This document shows, one piece after another, positions 23,377-34,926 of a stretch of DNA of 64,000 nucleotides (within the stretch, counting starts at the first letter, position 1; each line of letters begins with the position of its first letter). The DNA comes from Ananas comosus (lineage: Eukaryota; Streptophyta; Magnoliopsida; Poales; Bromeliaceae). The notes beneath the pieces are model-generated. The model saw nothing but the letters and a program-made list of their open reading frames with translations. It made no database searches and had not been told where the DNA came from. The position numbers and the translations under genes are program-made. The stretch is from NCBI RefSeq assembly GCF_001540865.1, contig NC_033622.1, positions 3,901,445-3,965,444 on the forward strand, read 5' to 3'.

Positions 23377-23709
23377 TTGGTGAAATCAACTTATTCAGCA
23401 CTGAGCAATGGGAGAATGAGGGATGCCCGCACAGGTACGTTATGGAGACTCGAAATACCCCTGAAAGTTAAAGTGTTTACCTGGCTCCTCCAAGAGAAAA
23501 GGACTCCAAAGAGAGGTTGGACGGGAAACACATTATCCGTACTCTGCAGGGTCGAAGAGGAAACAATGGACCATTTATTCATGCAATACGTATTTAGTAG
23601 ATTTCTGATTGTGATGAATTTGGAGGGGATTCAGTTGAGGGATTTAGAGGATGATGTGAGATTTGTCTGGGAGAGGTGGATGGTAAGGAACAGTGTAATG
23701 CCGACTTGA
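23377..23709 (+). pseudogene. LINE C-terminal zinc-binding (zf-RVT-like) fragment
   Basis: A 110-codon open stretch with TLWRLEIPLKVKVFTWLLQE, RGWTGNTLSVLCRVEEETMD and HLFMQYVF, the pattern of the domain that follows RT in plant L1 elements (KVKVFxWLL ... C ... E..xHLF). The last Cys/His positions look altered (HLFMQY where HLFxxC is usual). Confidence 0.7.
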
Positions 23710-24234
23710 ATTAGATTGATAGGTCTGCCTACTTACTGGTGGTTAATCTGGAACGTAAGGAAAGTGTTATTTTTAGAATGGCTAAGCTGACCTATTTTTG
23801 GTGGTTGACAAGATCAAGCGATTGGTGTTCGAGCGGGAGGAATTTTTGTCATCTAATCGTCATCTGTCTTAAATTTTTTTCCACTTTATTGTTTATTTAC
23901 GTTTTGACTGAGATCTATTACCTCACCCTTGTTCCTTAATTCATTCCTTTAATGAATGAAGCAGGTAGTATGCTACCTTTTTCTCAAAAAAGAAAAAACT
24001 TGAGGTTGTCATCACCTGCATAAAGTTTAAATTAATCTTTGATAAAGAAATTACATATTTATGCTCGTAACTTTGCTCTCAAAAGAGGGGTTATAATGTC
24101 ATATAAAGCATATGCACAAATAATGAGAAATACGTATGCTCATTATTTTTCTTTCAAAGGAGGTATTGTAATGTCATATAAAGTGTATTTTTCTAACTTT
24201 GGTGTGATAATATTTGAATGTGGTATTTTATTAA

Positions 24235-24592
24235 GGGAAACTTCAAAAACCCCCCTTGTGGTTTCGTAGTTTCTCACTTTGCCCCCCTGTGGTTTAAAGT
24301 GTATCAATTTGCCCCCTTGTAGTTTCATTTTTATCTTTTCAGTAGCTTTTTCATTAATATTTTATTAAATTATATACAAAAAAAACTTCAGATACCCATC
24401 TAGATTTATCAAATATTCACTGTAGTACCCTTTAATTTTAACCTTATCACTGATTTAAGAAAAAAAAAATAATGAAATTGATAAGAAAAAAGAAAAAAAG
24501 AAACCACAGGGGGGCAAATTAATACATTTTAAACCACAGGGGGGGAAAGTGAGAAACTACGAAACCACAGGGAGGGATTTTGAAGTTTTCCT
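24235..24592. mobile_element. MULE-type MITE with long inverted repeats
   Basis: 358 bp starting GGGAAACTTCAAAAACCCCC and ending with the inverse (GGATTTTGAAGTTTTCCT). Inner arms TGTGGTTTCGTAGTTTCTCA and GTGAGAAACTACGAAACCAC are also inverted. It is flanked by a perfect 9-bp duplication TTTTATTAA (24226-24234 and 24593-24601), the size expected for Mutator-like elements. It sits in the copia leader just before gag. Confidence 0.88.
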
Positions 24593-24631
24593 TTTTATTA
24601 ATAATAAAATATGCATTTATTTTATTTTTTA

Positions 24632-25110
24632 GCTATGACTTCATCCATTATTTTTACTGGTGATTCTATTCCTATGCTTAATGGTTCTAATTATTCGGAT
24701 GGAAAGAACAGATCATGCTTACATTAGAGTGTATGGATCTCGATTTGGCTTTAAGATAAAAGTATGCCAACCCAAACAGTATTTTCAGAAAAGTGGGAGC
24801 GTTCTAATCGGCTTAGTTTAATGCTGATGAAAGCACTTGTCGGTAAAAATATTCGGAATTCAATTCCAAAATGTGAGATAGCCTAAGATTTTTTGAATGC
24901 TATGGAGCAGTAATTTGTAAGCTCTAGTAAAGTTTTGGCGAGCACCCCAATGAATAAATTGTCTTCCATGAAGTACTCCGGTAAAGGTTCAATTCGTGAG
25001 CATATTATGAAAATGCGAGATATTGCGGTACAGCTCACTGCACTTGAAGTAACCATTTTTGATTCATTTTTAGTGCACTTTATTTTTAGACGTATTTGGT
25101 TCAGGTTATC
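24632..25110 (+). pseudogene. copia gag relic (UBN2-type)
   Basis: Starts MTSSIIFTGDSIPMLNGSNY and continues with recognisable copia gag stretches: TLECMDLDLAL, WERSNRLSLMLMKALV, NKLSSMKYSGKGSIREHIMK, MRDIAVQLTALEV, DSFLVHFI. Stops and shifts interrupt it several times. No pol follows; the element is cut off by MITE and AT-rich sequence from about 25200. Confidence 0.8.
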
Positions 25111-25209
25111 CTGTTAGGATTCCAAACAATTCTGCCAAAATTACTGCGTTTGGTTCATCCAGTTTGTAATGTAGTTAGTAATGTAGTAATACAAATGGTG
25201 CAAGATTAC

Positions 25210-25439
25210 TCGAAAAATAGGGTTAATTACACCAGTAGTCCCCAACCTTTGCACCAATTTTCACTTGGATCCCCAACATTTTTTTTTTTGCAATTGAGTC
25301 CCTAATCTTCTGATTTTATTATAATTATGTCCCAACCGTTAAAAAACTATTAAAATTAACGGAATCGCCACGTTAGCTCCTATTTGGCATCATTTTGCAT
25401 TTTAATTTAGGTCCCTAAAGTTTGCACGTTTTCACTTTA
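25210..25439 (+). mobile_element. MITE end (GGGTTAATTACACC type), other end not found
   Basis: GGGTTAATTACACCAGTAGT followed by CCCCAACCTTTGCACC and GTCCCTAA-type motifs is the terminus of a common plant MITE class. The matching inverted end is not found before the gypsy element begins at 25872. Confidence 0.45.
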
Positions 25440-25870
25440 GTCCCTAAAAATAAAAATTCAAAATTTTAAATTTAAATTCAAAATTAATATTAAACTAAAA
25501 TTTTAAACTAACGAGAAATTAGAATTTTGAATTTGAATTTAAAGCTGAATTAAAATTTAGAATTGAAATTCAAATTTTAAATTTAAATTTTTAATTGAAT
25601 CTAAATTTTGAATTCAAACTTAAAATTTTGATTTTGATTTTGATATTTCAATTTACATTTAAAATGTAAGTTTTGAAAATGAAATTTAAATTTAAAATTT
25701 GAATTTAAAGTTAAAATCATATTCAAAATTTTTATTTTAAATTTTAAATTTGAATTCAAAATTTAAATTTGAATTTAAGATTTGATTTCAGTTCTAAATT
25801 TGAATTTAAACTTCGAATTCAAATTCACCTTTTGAATTTAAAATTCAAATCGAAGTTTGAAATTAAATTA
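25440..25870. repeat. AT-rich palindromic low-complexity tract
   Basis: About 430 bp made almost wholly of AAATTCAAATTT, AATTTGAATTTAAA and TAAATTTAAATTC variants, many self-complementary. No coding potential. It may be the interior of the MITE that starts at 25210. Confidence 0.7.
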
Positions 25871-25871
25871 G

Positions 25872-26950
25872 TGTCACGCCCCAAATTACCACGTTTCCCC
25901 GAGAACGCGAACAGATCCGCCTGTACATAGGTATTTCCCGTGTATACGAAGCGATAGCTGTACCTGTAAGCAAATCATAACTACAACAGAGTATAGAGCT
26001 GCTAGAACTAAAACATATATAAAATATAAAGGATTCACTGTACATACAACATCCCACAACCACACTTCGCTCCAGCAAGTACACAACACATAAAGTATGC
26101 ACATGAATACACTCACTACCTCTGACGGGTACTCCGCTAGCACAGCAACCAAGGCTGGTAGGGATCTAGCTCATGACTCCCTTACCACGGTCAGAATCAG
26201 CAACAGCAGCAGCCGCAGACGAAGGCTTTGCAAAAAGGTGTCAACAACTATGTATGAGAACTACTGCAAGATAGAGTAGTCCTAAGTGGGTATCGTCACC
26301 GACCTCAACGTCCTACCCACTAAGTCTACAGTAATGATATGCACAGGATAGTAAGGAAAGCTGGAAAGAACTCTATAGCTACATGCCTCTATACTATCGC
26401 TACCAAAACCAACTATCTGTAGACATAAACATGCATCACTAGCTACCACTGACCCAATCTCACACGGGCTGCCCAAACGAACCCACCCTGNCTGCCTGTA
26501 ACCAAGCTACACCGTACACCACCCACGGGGATGGCCGATCCAAGTAAACGGTCCAAACAGGACAACTGCGACATCAACGCAAGTCAAAACCTCACTTTGG
26601 AGCAGCACTTGTAGGCGCTACCCAACCGAGTATGCAAGCATGTCTCTGCCGAGCTCAACCAGGCTCTCACAAGCTATAGTCAATGCAAACGAGTTAAACT
26701 AGTCTAACAACCAAAGCTCACATGCCCTTAGCAAAATCTGATACAAGATACAGAAATCTGGGTCCACCGCCAATCACGACGGTACCCGACGGTACAGAAC
26801 AATCTACACTCTACTGTAAAACGGGCTCGGCCTCTCAGCACAAGCGTAAACTTACCCTACACTAATCTGAGTATCCCGTACACACTAACAGCGGGGATAC
26901 AAAAGAACAACAGCACCTGAAGCTAAATCTGGTAACTTTTCAGAAAATGA
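25872..26950 (-). repeat. 3' LTR fragment of the gypsy element
   Basis: Shares GTATACGAAGCGATAGCTGT, CTACCCAACCGAGTATGC and the GGTCCACCG block with the solo LTRs at 41753 and 53459. Similarity stops after AAATCTGGTAACTTTT, leaving the rest of the LTR missing. An unresolved base N is at 26491. Confidence 0.8.
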
Positions 26951-26959
26951 CAGTGTAGG

Positions 26960-29900
26960 TTTAACGACAAGTTGCGGTGGAAGTGCAATCCTATAAGCTA
27001 CTGGCTCGACTCGCTTCAAAACCTCAAAAGGGCCAACAAATCATGGACTGAGCTTTCCACGAACTCTAAATCTGCGAATCCCTCGGGACGGCAAGACTTT
27101 CAGGAATACATGATCACCAACATGAAACTCCAAGTCTCGTCTCCTAGTATCAGCATAGCTCCTCTGTCGACTCTGGACGGTCTCAAGATGTCGTCGCACA
27201 ACTCTAACCTTTTCCTCTGCCTCCAACAGAATCTCAGGTTCCAAAGTCTTCTTTTCCCCCACATCACTCTAATGTGTAGGTGATCAACACTTGCGTCTAT
27301 ACAATGCTTCAAACGGAACCATTCGAATGCTCGCTTAATAGTTGTTGTTGTACGCAAACTCAACCAGTCTCAAGTGTCGATGCCACCCTCCTCCAAAATT
27401 CAGGACACAAGCTCTCAGCATGTCCTCTAGAGTCTAAATGGTTCGCTCCAACTGACCATCTATCTGTGGGTGGAAAGCCATACTAAAATGAAGCTGAGCA
27501 CCCAAAGCCGTCTGAAGGCTCCTCCAAAAATGCGAGACGAACCTCAGATCTCTAGCTGATACGATCGAGGTAGGTACTCCATGTAACCTCACTACCTCAT
27601 GTATAACTGGGCGAGTCGCTCCCTAGACCAAGTGGTCTGCACTGGTAGGAAGTGAGCAGACTTAGTAAGGCTGTCCACTATCACCCATATAGCACCAAAT
27701 CCACCATGTGCTCTCGGTAAACCCACGACGAAATCCATGGTGATGTGACCCATTTCCACTCAAGCACAGGAAGATTTTGAAGCTTGCCAGCAGGTACACG
27801 ATGCTCTGCCTTCACCTGTTAGCAAGTTAGTGCCAATGTCCCTCTTCATTCCATTCCATCAAAAGTGTACCTTTAAATCCTTATATATTTTGGTTCCACC
27901 GGGATGAACCGTATAAGGTGAGTAATGAGCCTCTCTCAAAATCTCCTATCGGATCTCTGAATCCATAGGCACACACAGTCGGTCCCTATGCCGCAGTACT
28001 CCCGAACTGTCCACAGTAAAGGCCTCTGCCTGTCCCCTCTCTACCTGCTCCCGAATCCTCAACAAATGAGAGTCTCCACCCTGTTTCTCCCTGATCCTAT
28101 CTAAGAGAGTGGGCTGCAAGACTATAGACATCAGTCTTGCAATAGTCCCAGGGGATACTATCTCAAGCCTCAATCACTGCAACCCCTCAAGTAACGATCT
28201 CTGCTGAGTGATCAACATGCTCAAACTCTGCACTGACTTTCGGCTCAACACATCTACCACCACATTTGCCTTGCCGGGGTGGTACTGAATGCTGATATCC
28301 TAATCTTTCAATAACTCCAACCACCAGCGTTGTCTCAGATTCAACTCCTTCTGGGTGAATAGATACTTGAGACTTTTATGATCTGTAAAGATCTCACAGT
28401 GCTCACCATACAGATAATGTCGCCACAACTTTAAAGCAAACACCACAGCGGCAAGCTCTAAATCATGCGTAGGGTAATTCTTCTCATAATCCTTCAGCTG
28501 CCGGAAAGCATAAGCAATTACCCTACCATGCTGCATCAGAACACAACCCAACCCGGTGTGGGACGCATCACTGTAGATCACAAATCCTTCCCCCATAACT
28601 GGAAGGGCAAAGATAGGAGCCGATATCAACATCTGTCTCAACTCATCGAAGCTCCTCTGACAATCCTCACTCCAGACGAACTTAATTCTTTTACGAGTCA
28701 ATCAAGTGAGGGGCGTGGAAAGCTTCGCAAAGGCTTCCACGAACCGACGGTAAAAACCAGCTAATTCAAGAAAACTCCTCACCTCGGTAACTGTCGTCGA
28801 TCTGGGCCAATCCCGAATCACACCAATCTTCTTAGGGTCAATTGCTACTGTAGCTGCTGAGATCACGTGGCTCAAGAAAGAAACCTCCCGAAGCCAAAAC
28901 TCGCACTTCTTTAACTTAGCATATAACTTCTTCTCCCTTAGAAGCTGTAATACTATCCACAAGTGCTCCTCGTGCTCAACATCACTCCGGGAGTAAATCA
29001 AAATATCATCAATGAACACTGCAACAAATCTATCCAAGAACGGCTTAAATACTCTATTCATCAAATCCATAAATACGGCAGGGGTATTAGTCAATCCAAA
29101 AGGCATCACTGTGAACTCATAATACTTGTACCGAGTCCGAAAAGCCGTCTTGGGAACATCCTCAACCCTCACCATCAACTAGTGGTAACCTGACTGTGGA
29201 TCAATCTTTGAGAAGACACAAGATTATTGCAGTTGATCAAACAGATCATCGATGCGCGGCAAAGGATACTTGTTCTTGATGTCACTTTATTCAACTCCCG
29301 GTAATCCATTCATAGTCTAAGTGAACCATCCTTCTTCTTCACGAATAACACCAATACTCTTCAAGGTGAAACGCTGGGTCTCACAATTCCCTTATCCATC
29401 AGATCCTGAAGCTGCACCTTAAGCTCCCTCAGCTCAGCCGGTGCCATTCTATAAGATGCCTTTGAGATTAGCGCAGTTCCAGGAACCACGTCAATCACAA
29501 ACTCAATCTCTCTATCTTGCGGCATAGTCGTCACCTCCAGAGGAAAAACATCCAAAACCTCGCAAACTACAGGGATGTCCTCGAGTCCCGGTGTTGCCTA
29601 AGCACCTCTACTACCGTCGCCAATAAAGTAATGCATCCTCGACTCATCGGCTGCCTGGCTCTCGCTAACGAAATCGGAGTGGCAAACAACGTACTCCTGC
29701 AGCCTTTATATGTGAACTCCTCCTGGCCTGGCTCGTGGAACGTCACTATCCTAGCTCTACAATCGATCGTCGCAGAATACCGAGCCAGCCAATCCATGCC
29801 AAGCACTACATCAAAGTTCTTCAACTACCCCAAGACCAACAGGTCTACAGGCATAATCCAAGGGCCCAACTGCACTGGATAAGCCGAACAACACTCCATC

Positions 29901-29983
29901 ATATGTAACACATGGTTGGGAATCTGCATCACACGTGCATGTAACAGCGGCCCTTTCTCTAGTCCATGCAATGATGCGAATGC
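26960..29983 (-). pseudogene. gypsy pol: protease end, RT, RNase H, integrase
   Basis: Order on the minus strand: VVLGMDWLARY (29567-29824), an RT N-terminal linker (ELKVQLQDLMDKGIVRPS), RT with [20 protein letters not shown] and the catalytic FIDDILIYS (28702-29178), and RNase H ([34 protein letters not shown]; 28300-28701). Then come an HHCC-type integrase start (about 27830-27945), core fragments, and the integrase C-terminus at 27041-27262 (LEFHVGDHVFLKVLPSRG). Frameshifts and stops throughout. The RT motif resembles chromovirus-type plant gypsy elements, but no chromodomain is visible because the 3' end is missing. Confidence 0.85.
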
Positions 29984-31432
29984 TCAGTGCAATGATGCGA
30001 ATGCTCGACTAACAAAAGAATGTGATGCACCGGTATCAAATAATGTACGACCTCTAATACCAGAAATCAAAATGATACCTGCCACCACGCGGTCTGCTGT
30101 CGTGGAGTCCTCAACCTGAGCTGCATACACCCTACCACTCGATGCCTGCTGTCGCCGCTCACTCTGCTGCGACACTGAAGCTCTGTCAGCCTGGCTATAA
30201 CTCGGTGGTGCTCCAAAGGTCTGCTGAGGTACCGGTGGGGCCGACGCCATCGAAGGTGCTAGTGATGCTGCTCGGGGACAAGTCGCCCGCAGATGCCCTG
30301 GTTGGCAACATCCAAAACATCGGCCCTCTCTCTGCTCACAGTAACAAGGCCAGTGTGGTCCCCCACAAATAATGCACTGCTGAGTCCCCTGCTGTTGACA
30401 TTGCTGACGAGATCCCCCAGACCGTTGTTGCCCCGAAGACCCACGACCCTGAGAGCGTGATCGTGGAGGCCTCGGCGGACGTTTGCTACTGGTCTGTCCT
30501 CCGTCATCAGGGATCGGGCGCTTCCTGTCCTGACTATGCCCTGGCACCGTCGCACACTCACGGACTGATACAGCTCCTCTCTCAACCCACAATGCCTACT
30601 CAATCGAGGCATCCAAGGTCCGCAACCTCTGCGCCCGCACCAACACAAAGATCTCTGGCCTTAAGCCTCTCTCATACAGATAGACCTTATGGGCTTCATC
30701 CCTGGCTACAAACGGCACACAGTTCAGAAACCTGGTAAACTCCCGAGTATACTCCTGTACTGACTGCTCTCCCTGCTGTAGCTTCTTCAGGTCCTCATTG
30801 AGTTTTTGCTTCATGTTGTTTGGGAAATAGGCCCCGTACAGCAACCCACAAAACTCATCCCACCTCATCTGCAGGGCAACCAAACCTCGGTTCTGTGGCA
30901 TCCTTCTCTACTAAGCATGCGCATCACCTGCCAAACAGTGCACCGCCAGATGTACCAGCTGTCGCTCAAGTATAAATAGATCCTCAAATAGCTTCTCTAT
31001 CGCACTCACCCATTCCTCTACTGCTCAGGGCTCGGTGCGACTACCATCGAAGTGCGGCAGATCAAACCGATAAAAACGAGCCAGCCTCTCTGTCATCTGC
31101 TCCTGCTCGGCCTCTAACATCTACAATGCCTCTCCGGGAGGTGCAACCGGTACTTTAGGATCTGTAGCTGGTGGGGGTACAGCTATCGCTGGTGCGGCCA
31201 TTGGAGTAGTCGGAGGTAGCGCCTGCTGCTCTAACGCTCTGGGCACTGTACTCGTCTGCTGAGTAAAAGTCTCACACATCCTCTGTAGTTACACCCCTTG
31301 CTGTCTGGTCACCTCAGTCAAGGCAGCCAACTGCTCTGTCAAATCAGGGGGTGCACTCGGTCCTGCCTGGTTCAGCATCTTTGATGGCGCGAAACGATCC
31401 TGCGACGGCGGTAGACCTCGGTGTCGATACAT
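29984..31432 (-). pseudogene. gypsy gag with zinc knuckle and start of protease
   Basis: Begins at ATG 31432-31430 (MYRHRGLPPSQDRFAP) with a stop about 47 codons later. A retrotransposon gag domain is at 30596-30901 (MRWDEFCGLLYGAYFPNN, EYTREFTRFLNCVP). A CCHC knuckle (CFGCCQPGHLRATC) lies near 30300. An aspartic-protease motif follows (LFDTGASHSFVS, near 30020). Several stops and shifts separate these pieces. Confidence 0.8.
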
Positions 31433-31738
31433 GGCTACCTGAAACCAAAACAAGGGTCAAATACAATATACAACCAACTCTCGACCCAATCAAGTGAAAG
31501 TCTAGAAGGCCACCCCTATTTCTTCTCAAAATTATGTCGTCTGCAGCCGATATAATTTTCTTAGCAGAAACAGACACTCCTTCAGTCACTTCCTTCGCTC
31601 TAGGAGGAGTTAAAACAACTCAATTGCCGACTTTCGCAATAAGTCATGCCTCTCGCGTCTTGCCTTCCCTAAGCTTTGCCAAGCCTAGGGTTTCTAGGTC
31701 CCAACGATCTAATTCTAAGCTCTGATACCAACTTAATC

Positions 31739-31968
31739 TGTCACGCCCCGGATTACCATGTTTTTTCGGGCACGCGAACATACCGCCGCCGTATACATAG
31801 GTTTTTCCCCTGTATACGAAGCGATAGCTGTACCTGTAAGCAAGTCATAGCTACAACTAAGAGTATAGAGCTGCTAGAACTAAAACATATATAAAACATA
31901 AAGGATTCACTATACATACAACATCTCACAACCACACCTCCCTCCAGCAAGTGCACAACACATAAAGT
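31739..31968 (-). repeat. 5' LTR fragment of the gypsy element
   Basis: About 230 bp matching the start of the left LTR up to ACACATAAAGTA, then unrelated sequence. Truncated. Confidence 0.85.
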
Positions 31969-32366
31969 ACAAGGGTACCGAGCGTGACCAACGCGAGAAG
32001 TCACATGGATGTCCACTCATTCGTCAGTGACTTACTCAATGTTACAGTAGTGTGACTGGTTCTTTGACTTGCTGTGCCTCAGCTATTCACAATGAGGTTA
32101 CTGTAGTTTGACTGTACATACACTTGGTCCCTAGCCATTCGAGTCTGTCTGCCACCACGAATGACGCACCTCGCACGGTCGATGGATTTTGTCGTGGGGT
32201 TGTATTCATGATTCAGGTTAATATTTATATGTATGTAGGTATCAGGTATTGCGGGTCCCTGGCTTCCAATAGATGCAAGCATCTATTGTTAATTACCCCC
32301 GTCGCATTGGGGGATCTTCGATTAAGAGACCTTCATAGAGAGGATGGGATGAATTATATCTTGGTT
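31969..32366. other. Unassigned, between gypsy element and repeat arrays
   Basis: Moderate GC, no recognised domain or element end. Probably the left part of whatever contains the arrays that follow. Confidence 0.35.
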
Positions 32367-32672
32367 TGAATCCTAAGTATATGTATTAGGATTCAGTTGG
32401 ATTTGGGATTGGCTAGGTCCTAAGTATATGTATTAGAGCTCTAAGTATATGTGTTAGGGTTAGTCGGATGAAGTCTAAGTATATGTGTTAGAGTTCGAAT
32501 GAACTTGATGTATGTTTTTTACTGAATTCTGAGTGTATAATTTAGAACTCTGTCGATTTGGAAGTATTTTGCCTTAGTTATATTTGTTAAGGCGATTGAC
32601 TTAGCCCTAAGTATATGTATTAGGGGTGGTCGATATTTGATTTTTACTCTAGGTATATGTGCTAGAGTAAAA
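32367..32672 (+). repeat. Array 1: CTAAGTATATGTNTTAG motif
   Basis: Seven or so spaced copies of an interrupted palindrome such as CCTAAGTATATGTATTAGG (CCTAA, 9 nt, TTAGG), separated by about 25-60 bp of varied sequence. Confidence 0.75.
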
Positions 32673-32674
32673 AA

Positions 32675-33600
32675 GGTTCATGATGAACTTTGGGTATGAT
32701 TTAGTTCATGAACTTGATGCATGGTTCATGACATTTGGGTATTGGTGTATAGGATTTGAAGATGATTTAGTTCGTGAGGTTTGGGTAGAGTTCATGAGAT
32801 TTGGACATGGTTCATAGGATTTGGTTTGGTTCATGAACTTGGGTATGGTTCATAAGGTTTGGCATATGAAATTTGGTTCATGGGATATGGTGTATAGTTC
32901 ATGAGGTTTATGACTCATAGGGTTTGATGTATGGTTCATGATATTAGTTCATGAACTTGGATATGGTTTATGGGATTGGGTTCATGAATTTGGTCCATGG
33001 TTTATGGGGTTTGGTTTATAGTTCATGAACTTAGTGTATGGTTCATGAGGTTTGGTCTATGGTTCATGAGGTTTCGTTTATGGTTCATGAACATGAGACT
33101 TGAGTCATGAACTTGGGTATGGTTCATAGTGTTTGGTTATTGGATTTGTTTCATTAACTTGGATATGGTCCATTGGGTTTTGTTCATGGTTCATGAGGTT
33201 GGGTATATGGGATTTGGTTCATGAACTTAGATATGGTTCATGGACTTTGTTCATGGTTCATGAACTTGGTTTATAGACTTGGTTCATGGTTCATGAACTT
33301 GCGTCGTGGTTCATGAGGTTGGGTATATGAACTTGGTTTATGGTTCATGAACTTGATTTATTTGGTTTATGAACTTGGTTTATGGACTTTGTTCATGATT
33401 CATGAACTTGATTCATTTGGTTCATGAACTTGGTTTATAGTTCAGGAGCTTTGAGGTTTGGTTCATGGTCTATGGGATTTGGTTCATGAGGTTTGGTTTA
33501 CGGTTCATGAGATTTGGTTCATGAACTTGGGTTTTTGATTCATGACCTTGGGTATAAGATTTGGTTCATGATTCAAGAAATTTGGGTTCATGAGTCCAAG
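32675..33600 (+). repeat. Array 2: GGTTCATGAACTTGG-type degenerate repeat
   Basis: About 900 bp of irregular short units built from TTCATGAACTTGG, GGTTTATGG and GTTCATGAGGTTTGG. TTCATGAA is itself palindromic. Confidence 0.85.
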
Positions 33601-34270
33601 TTGGAAGTTGGGTTAGGGTTATATTTGTGGTCCGGATTGGATTTGAGTTTGGATTTATTTGTGGACTAAATTGGATTTGAGTTTAGATTTTGTAGGTTTC
33701 GGGGCTTTTATGTGGACTTGATTGGATTTGGATTTGGGTTTAGATTTCGATTTTGGGTTTGGATTTGGATTTGTGGACTTGATTTGGATTTGGGTCCTTA
33801 TGTGGACTTGGTTTGGATTTGGATTCGTGTTTTATTTGTGGACTTGGTTTGGGTTTTGGATTTGGTTTTTTATTTGTGGACTTGATTTGGGTTTTGGGTT
33901 TGGTTTTTTTATTTGTGGACTTGATTTGAGGACCCGGTTTGGATTTGGATTCGGATTTTATTTGTGGACTTGATTTCGGTTTTGGATTTGGTTTTTTATT
34001 TGTGGACTTGATTTGGGTTTTGGGTTTGGTTTTTTATTTGTGGACTTGATTTGGGTTTGGGTTCTTATGTGGACTTGGTTTGGATTTGGATTCGGGTTTT
34101 ATTTGTGGACTTGATTTGGGTTTTGGATTTGGTTTTTTATTTGTGGACTTTATTTGGGTTTTGGATTTGGTTTTTTATTTGTGGACTTTATTTGGGTTTT
34201 GGATTTGGTTTTTTATTTGTGGACTTTATTTGGGTTTTGGATTTGGTTTTTTATTTGTGGACTTGGTTTT
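33601..34270 (+). repeat. Array 3: 38-bp tandem repeat (GTGGACTTGATTTGGG)
   Basis: Units of GTGGACTTTATTTGGGTTTT plus GGATTTGGTTTTTTATTT. The last three (from 34143, 34181 and 34219) are near-identical with an exact 38-bp step. The leftmost units are more diverged. Long open frames here (Phe/Gly/Trp/Leu repeats) are by-products. Confidence 0.9.
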
Positions 34271-34287
34271 CTTTTCAATTCTATTTC

Positions 34288-34592
34288 GTGTCCGAGGAAA
34301 TCCTTTTTTGATTTTACAATTCGATTTGGGGTTTGAAGAAATCCCCTTTTGATTTTGCAATTTGATTTGGGGTTCGAAGAAATCTCCTTTTGATTTTGTG
34401 ATTCGATTTGGGGTCCGAAAAAATCCCCTTTTGATCTCGATTTGGGGTCCGAAGAAATCCCGTTTTGAATTTGCAATTTGATTTTGGGTCCGAAGAAATC
34501 TCCTTTTGAATTTGCAATTTGATTTGGGGTCCGAAGAAATTTTCTTTTGAATTTGCGATTCGATTTGGGGTCCGAAGAAATCCCCTTTTAAT
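34288..34592 (+). repeat. Array 4: 41-bp tandem repeat (GGGGTCCGAAGAAATCCCC)
   Basis: Seven to eight copies with a 41-bp step (for example 34329, 34370, 34411, 34486, 34527, 34568); one copy is shorter. Unit: GGGGTCCGAAGAAATCCCC then TTTTGATTTTGCAATTCGAT. Confidence 0.9.
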
Positions 34593-34599
34593 CTCGGTT

Positions 34600-34920
34600 A
34601 TATTTGTTGTAAAGACGGTAAATGGTTCACCGCCTTCATAAAGCGGTGAATCGTTTACTGCTTTTAGTGCAAATTCCTATTCTGATGCGCAAATTTTTTC
34701 AAATTAAGGGTATGGTATCCTTGATAAGACAGTGAATCTTATGAAGATAGTGAACGATTCACCGTCTTTGGTTCAAAACCAACCCAACGCAGAGAAAAAA
34801 AAAAAAGAAAATTTTGCACTAAAGACGGTGAATGGTTATTGCCTTCAGAAGGCGGTAAATTATTTACCATCTTTACAACAAATATAAAAAAGACGGTGAA
34901 CGATTAACCGTCTTTGTGAG
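34600..34920. repeat. Array 5: inverted repeats with GACGGTGAAYGATTCACCG motifs
   Basis: TTATATTTGTTGTAAAGACG at the left (about 34597) is answered by its inverse (ATCTTTACAACAAATATAA) at about 34869. Between and after them are palindromes such as AAGACGGTGAACGATTAACC/GTCTTT and GTGAACGATTCACCGTCTTT. Confidence 0.75.
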
Positions 34921-34926
34921 AAATCC

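Larger units (their letters stand above)
21975..23998 (+). mobile_element. LINE (L1-type), 5'-truncated, inside the copia remnant
   Basis: Plus-strand non-LTR element. Reverse transcriptase fragments include RGVRQGDPLSPYLFLVVAKC (about 22210-22270) and LIQFADDTFFF, the RT catalytic FADD, near 22350. Later come KTELYY and SLPTKYLGVPLSNSSL. A zinc-binding RT-associated domain lies at 23377-23709 (LEIPLKVKVFTWLL ... VEEETMDHLFM). Stops and frameshifts break it. The 3' end is a hairpin (AGGTAG, TATG, CTACCT at 23963-23978) followed by TTTCTC and an A-rich tail. The 5' edge is approximate. Confidence 0.8.
25872..31968 (-). mobile_element. Ty3/gypsy LTR retrotransposon, degenerate and truncated
   Basis: Minus-strand element. 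The right LTR starts at 31739 (TGTCACGCCCCGGATTACCA) with a tRNA-Met primer-binding site just inside (TGGTATCAGAGC on the minus strand, 31719-31730). The left LTR starts at 25872 with the same opening. Both are incomplete: the right LTR loses similarity at about 31968, and the left runs directly into pol near 26950 with no polypurine tract. Gag, protease, RT, RNase H and integrase follow the gypsy order. The LTR is related to the solo LTRs at 41753 and 53459. Confidence 0.9.

Noticed and set aside
33722..34352. Overlapping open frames rich in Phe, Gly, Trp, Leu and Cys
   Set aside because: They are translations of the 38-bp tandem repeat in several frames, have no start context or splice signals, and change with each repeat unit.
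32367..34592. CRISPR-like array
   Set aside because: Repeats are contiguous or irregular, without uniform unique spacers, and the context is a plant nuclear genome.
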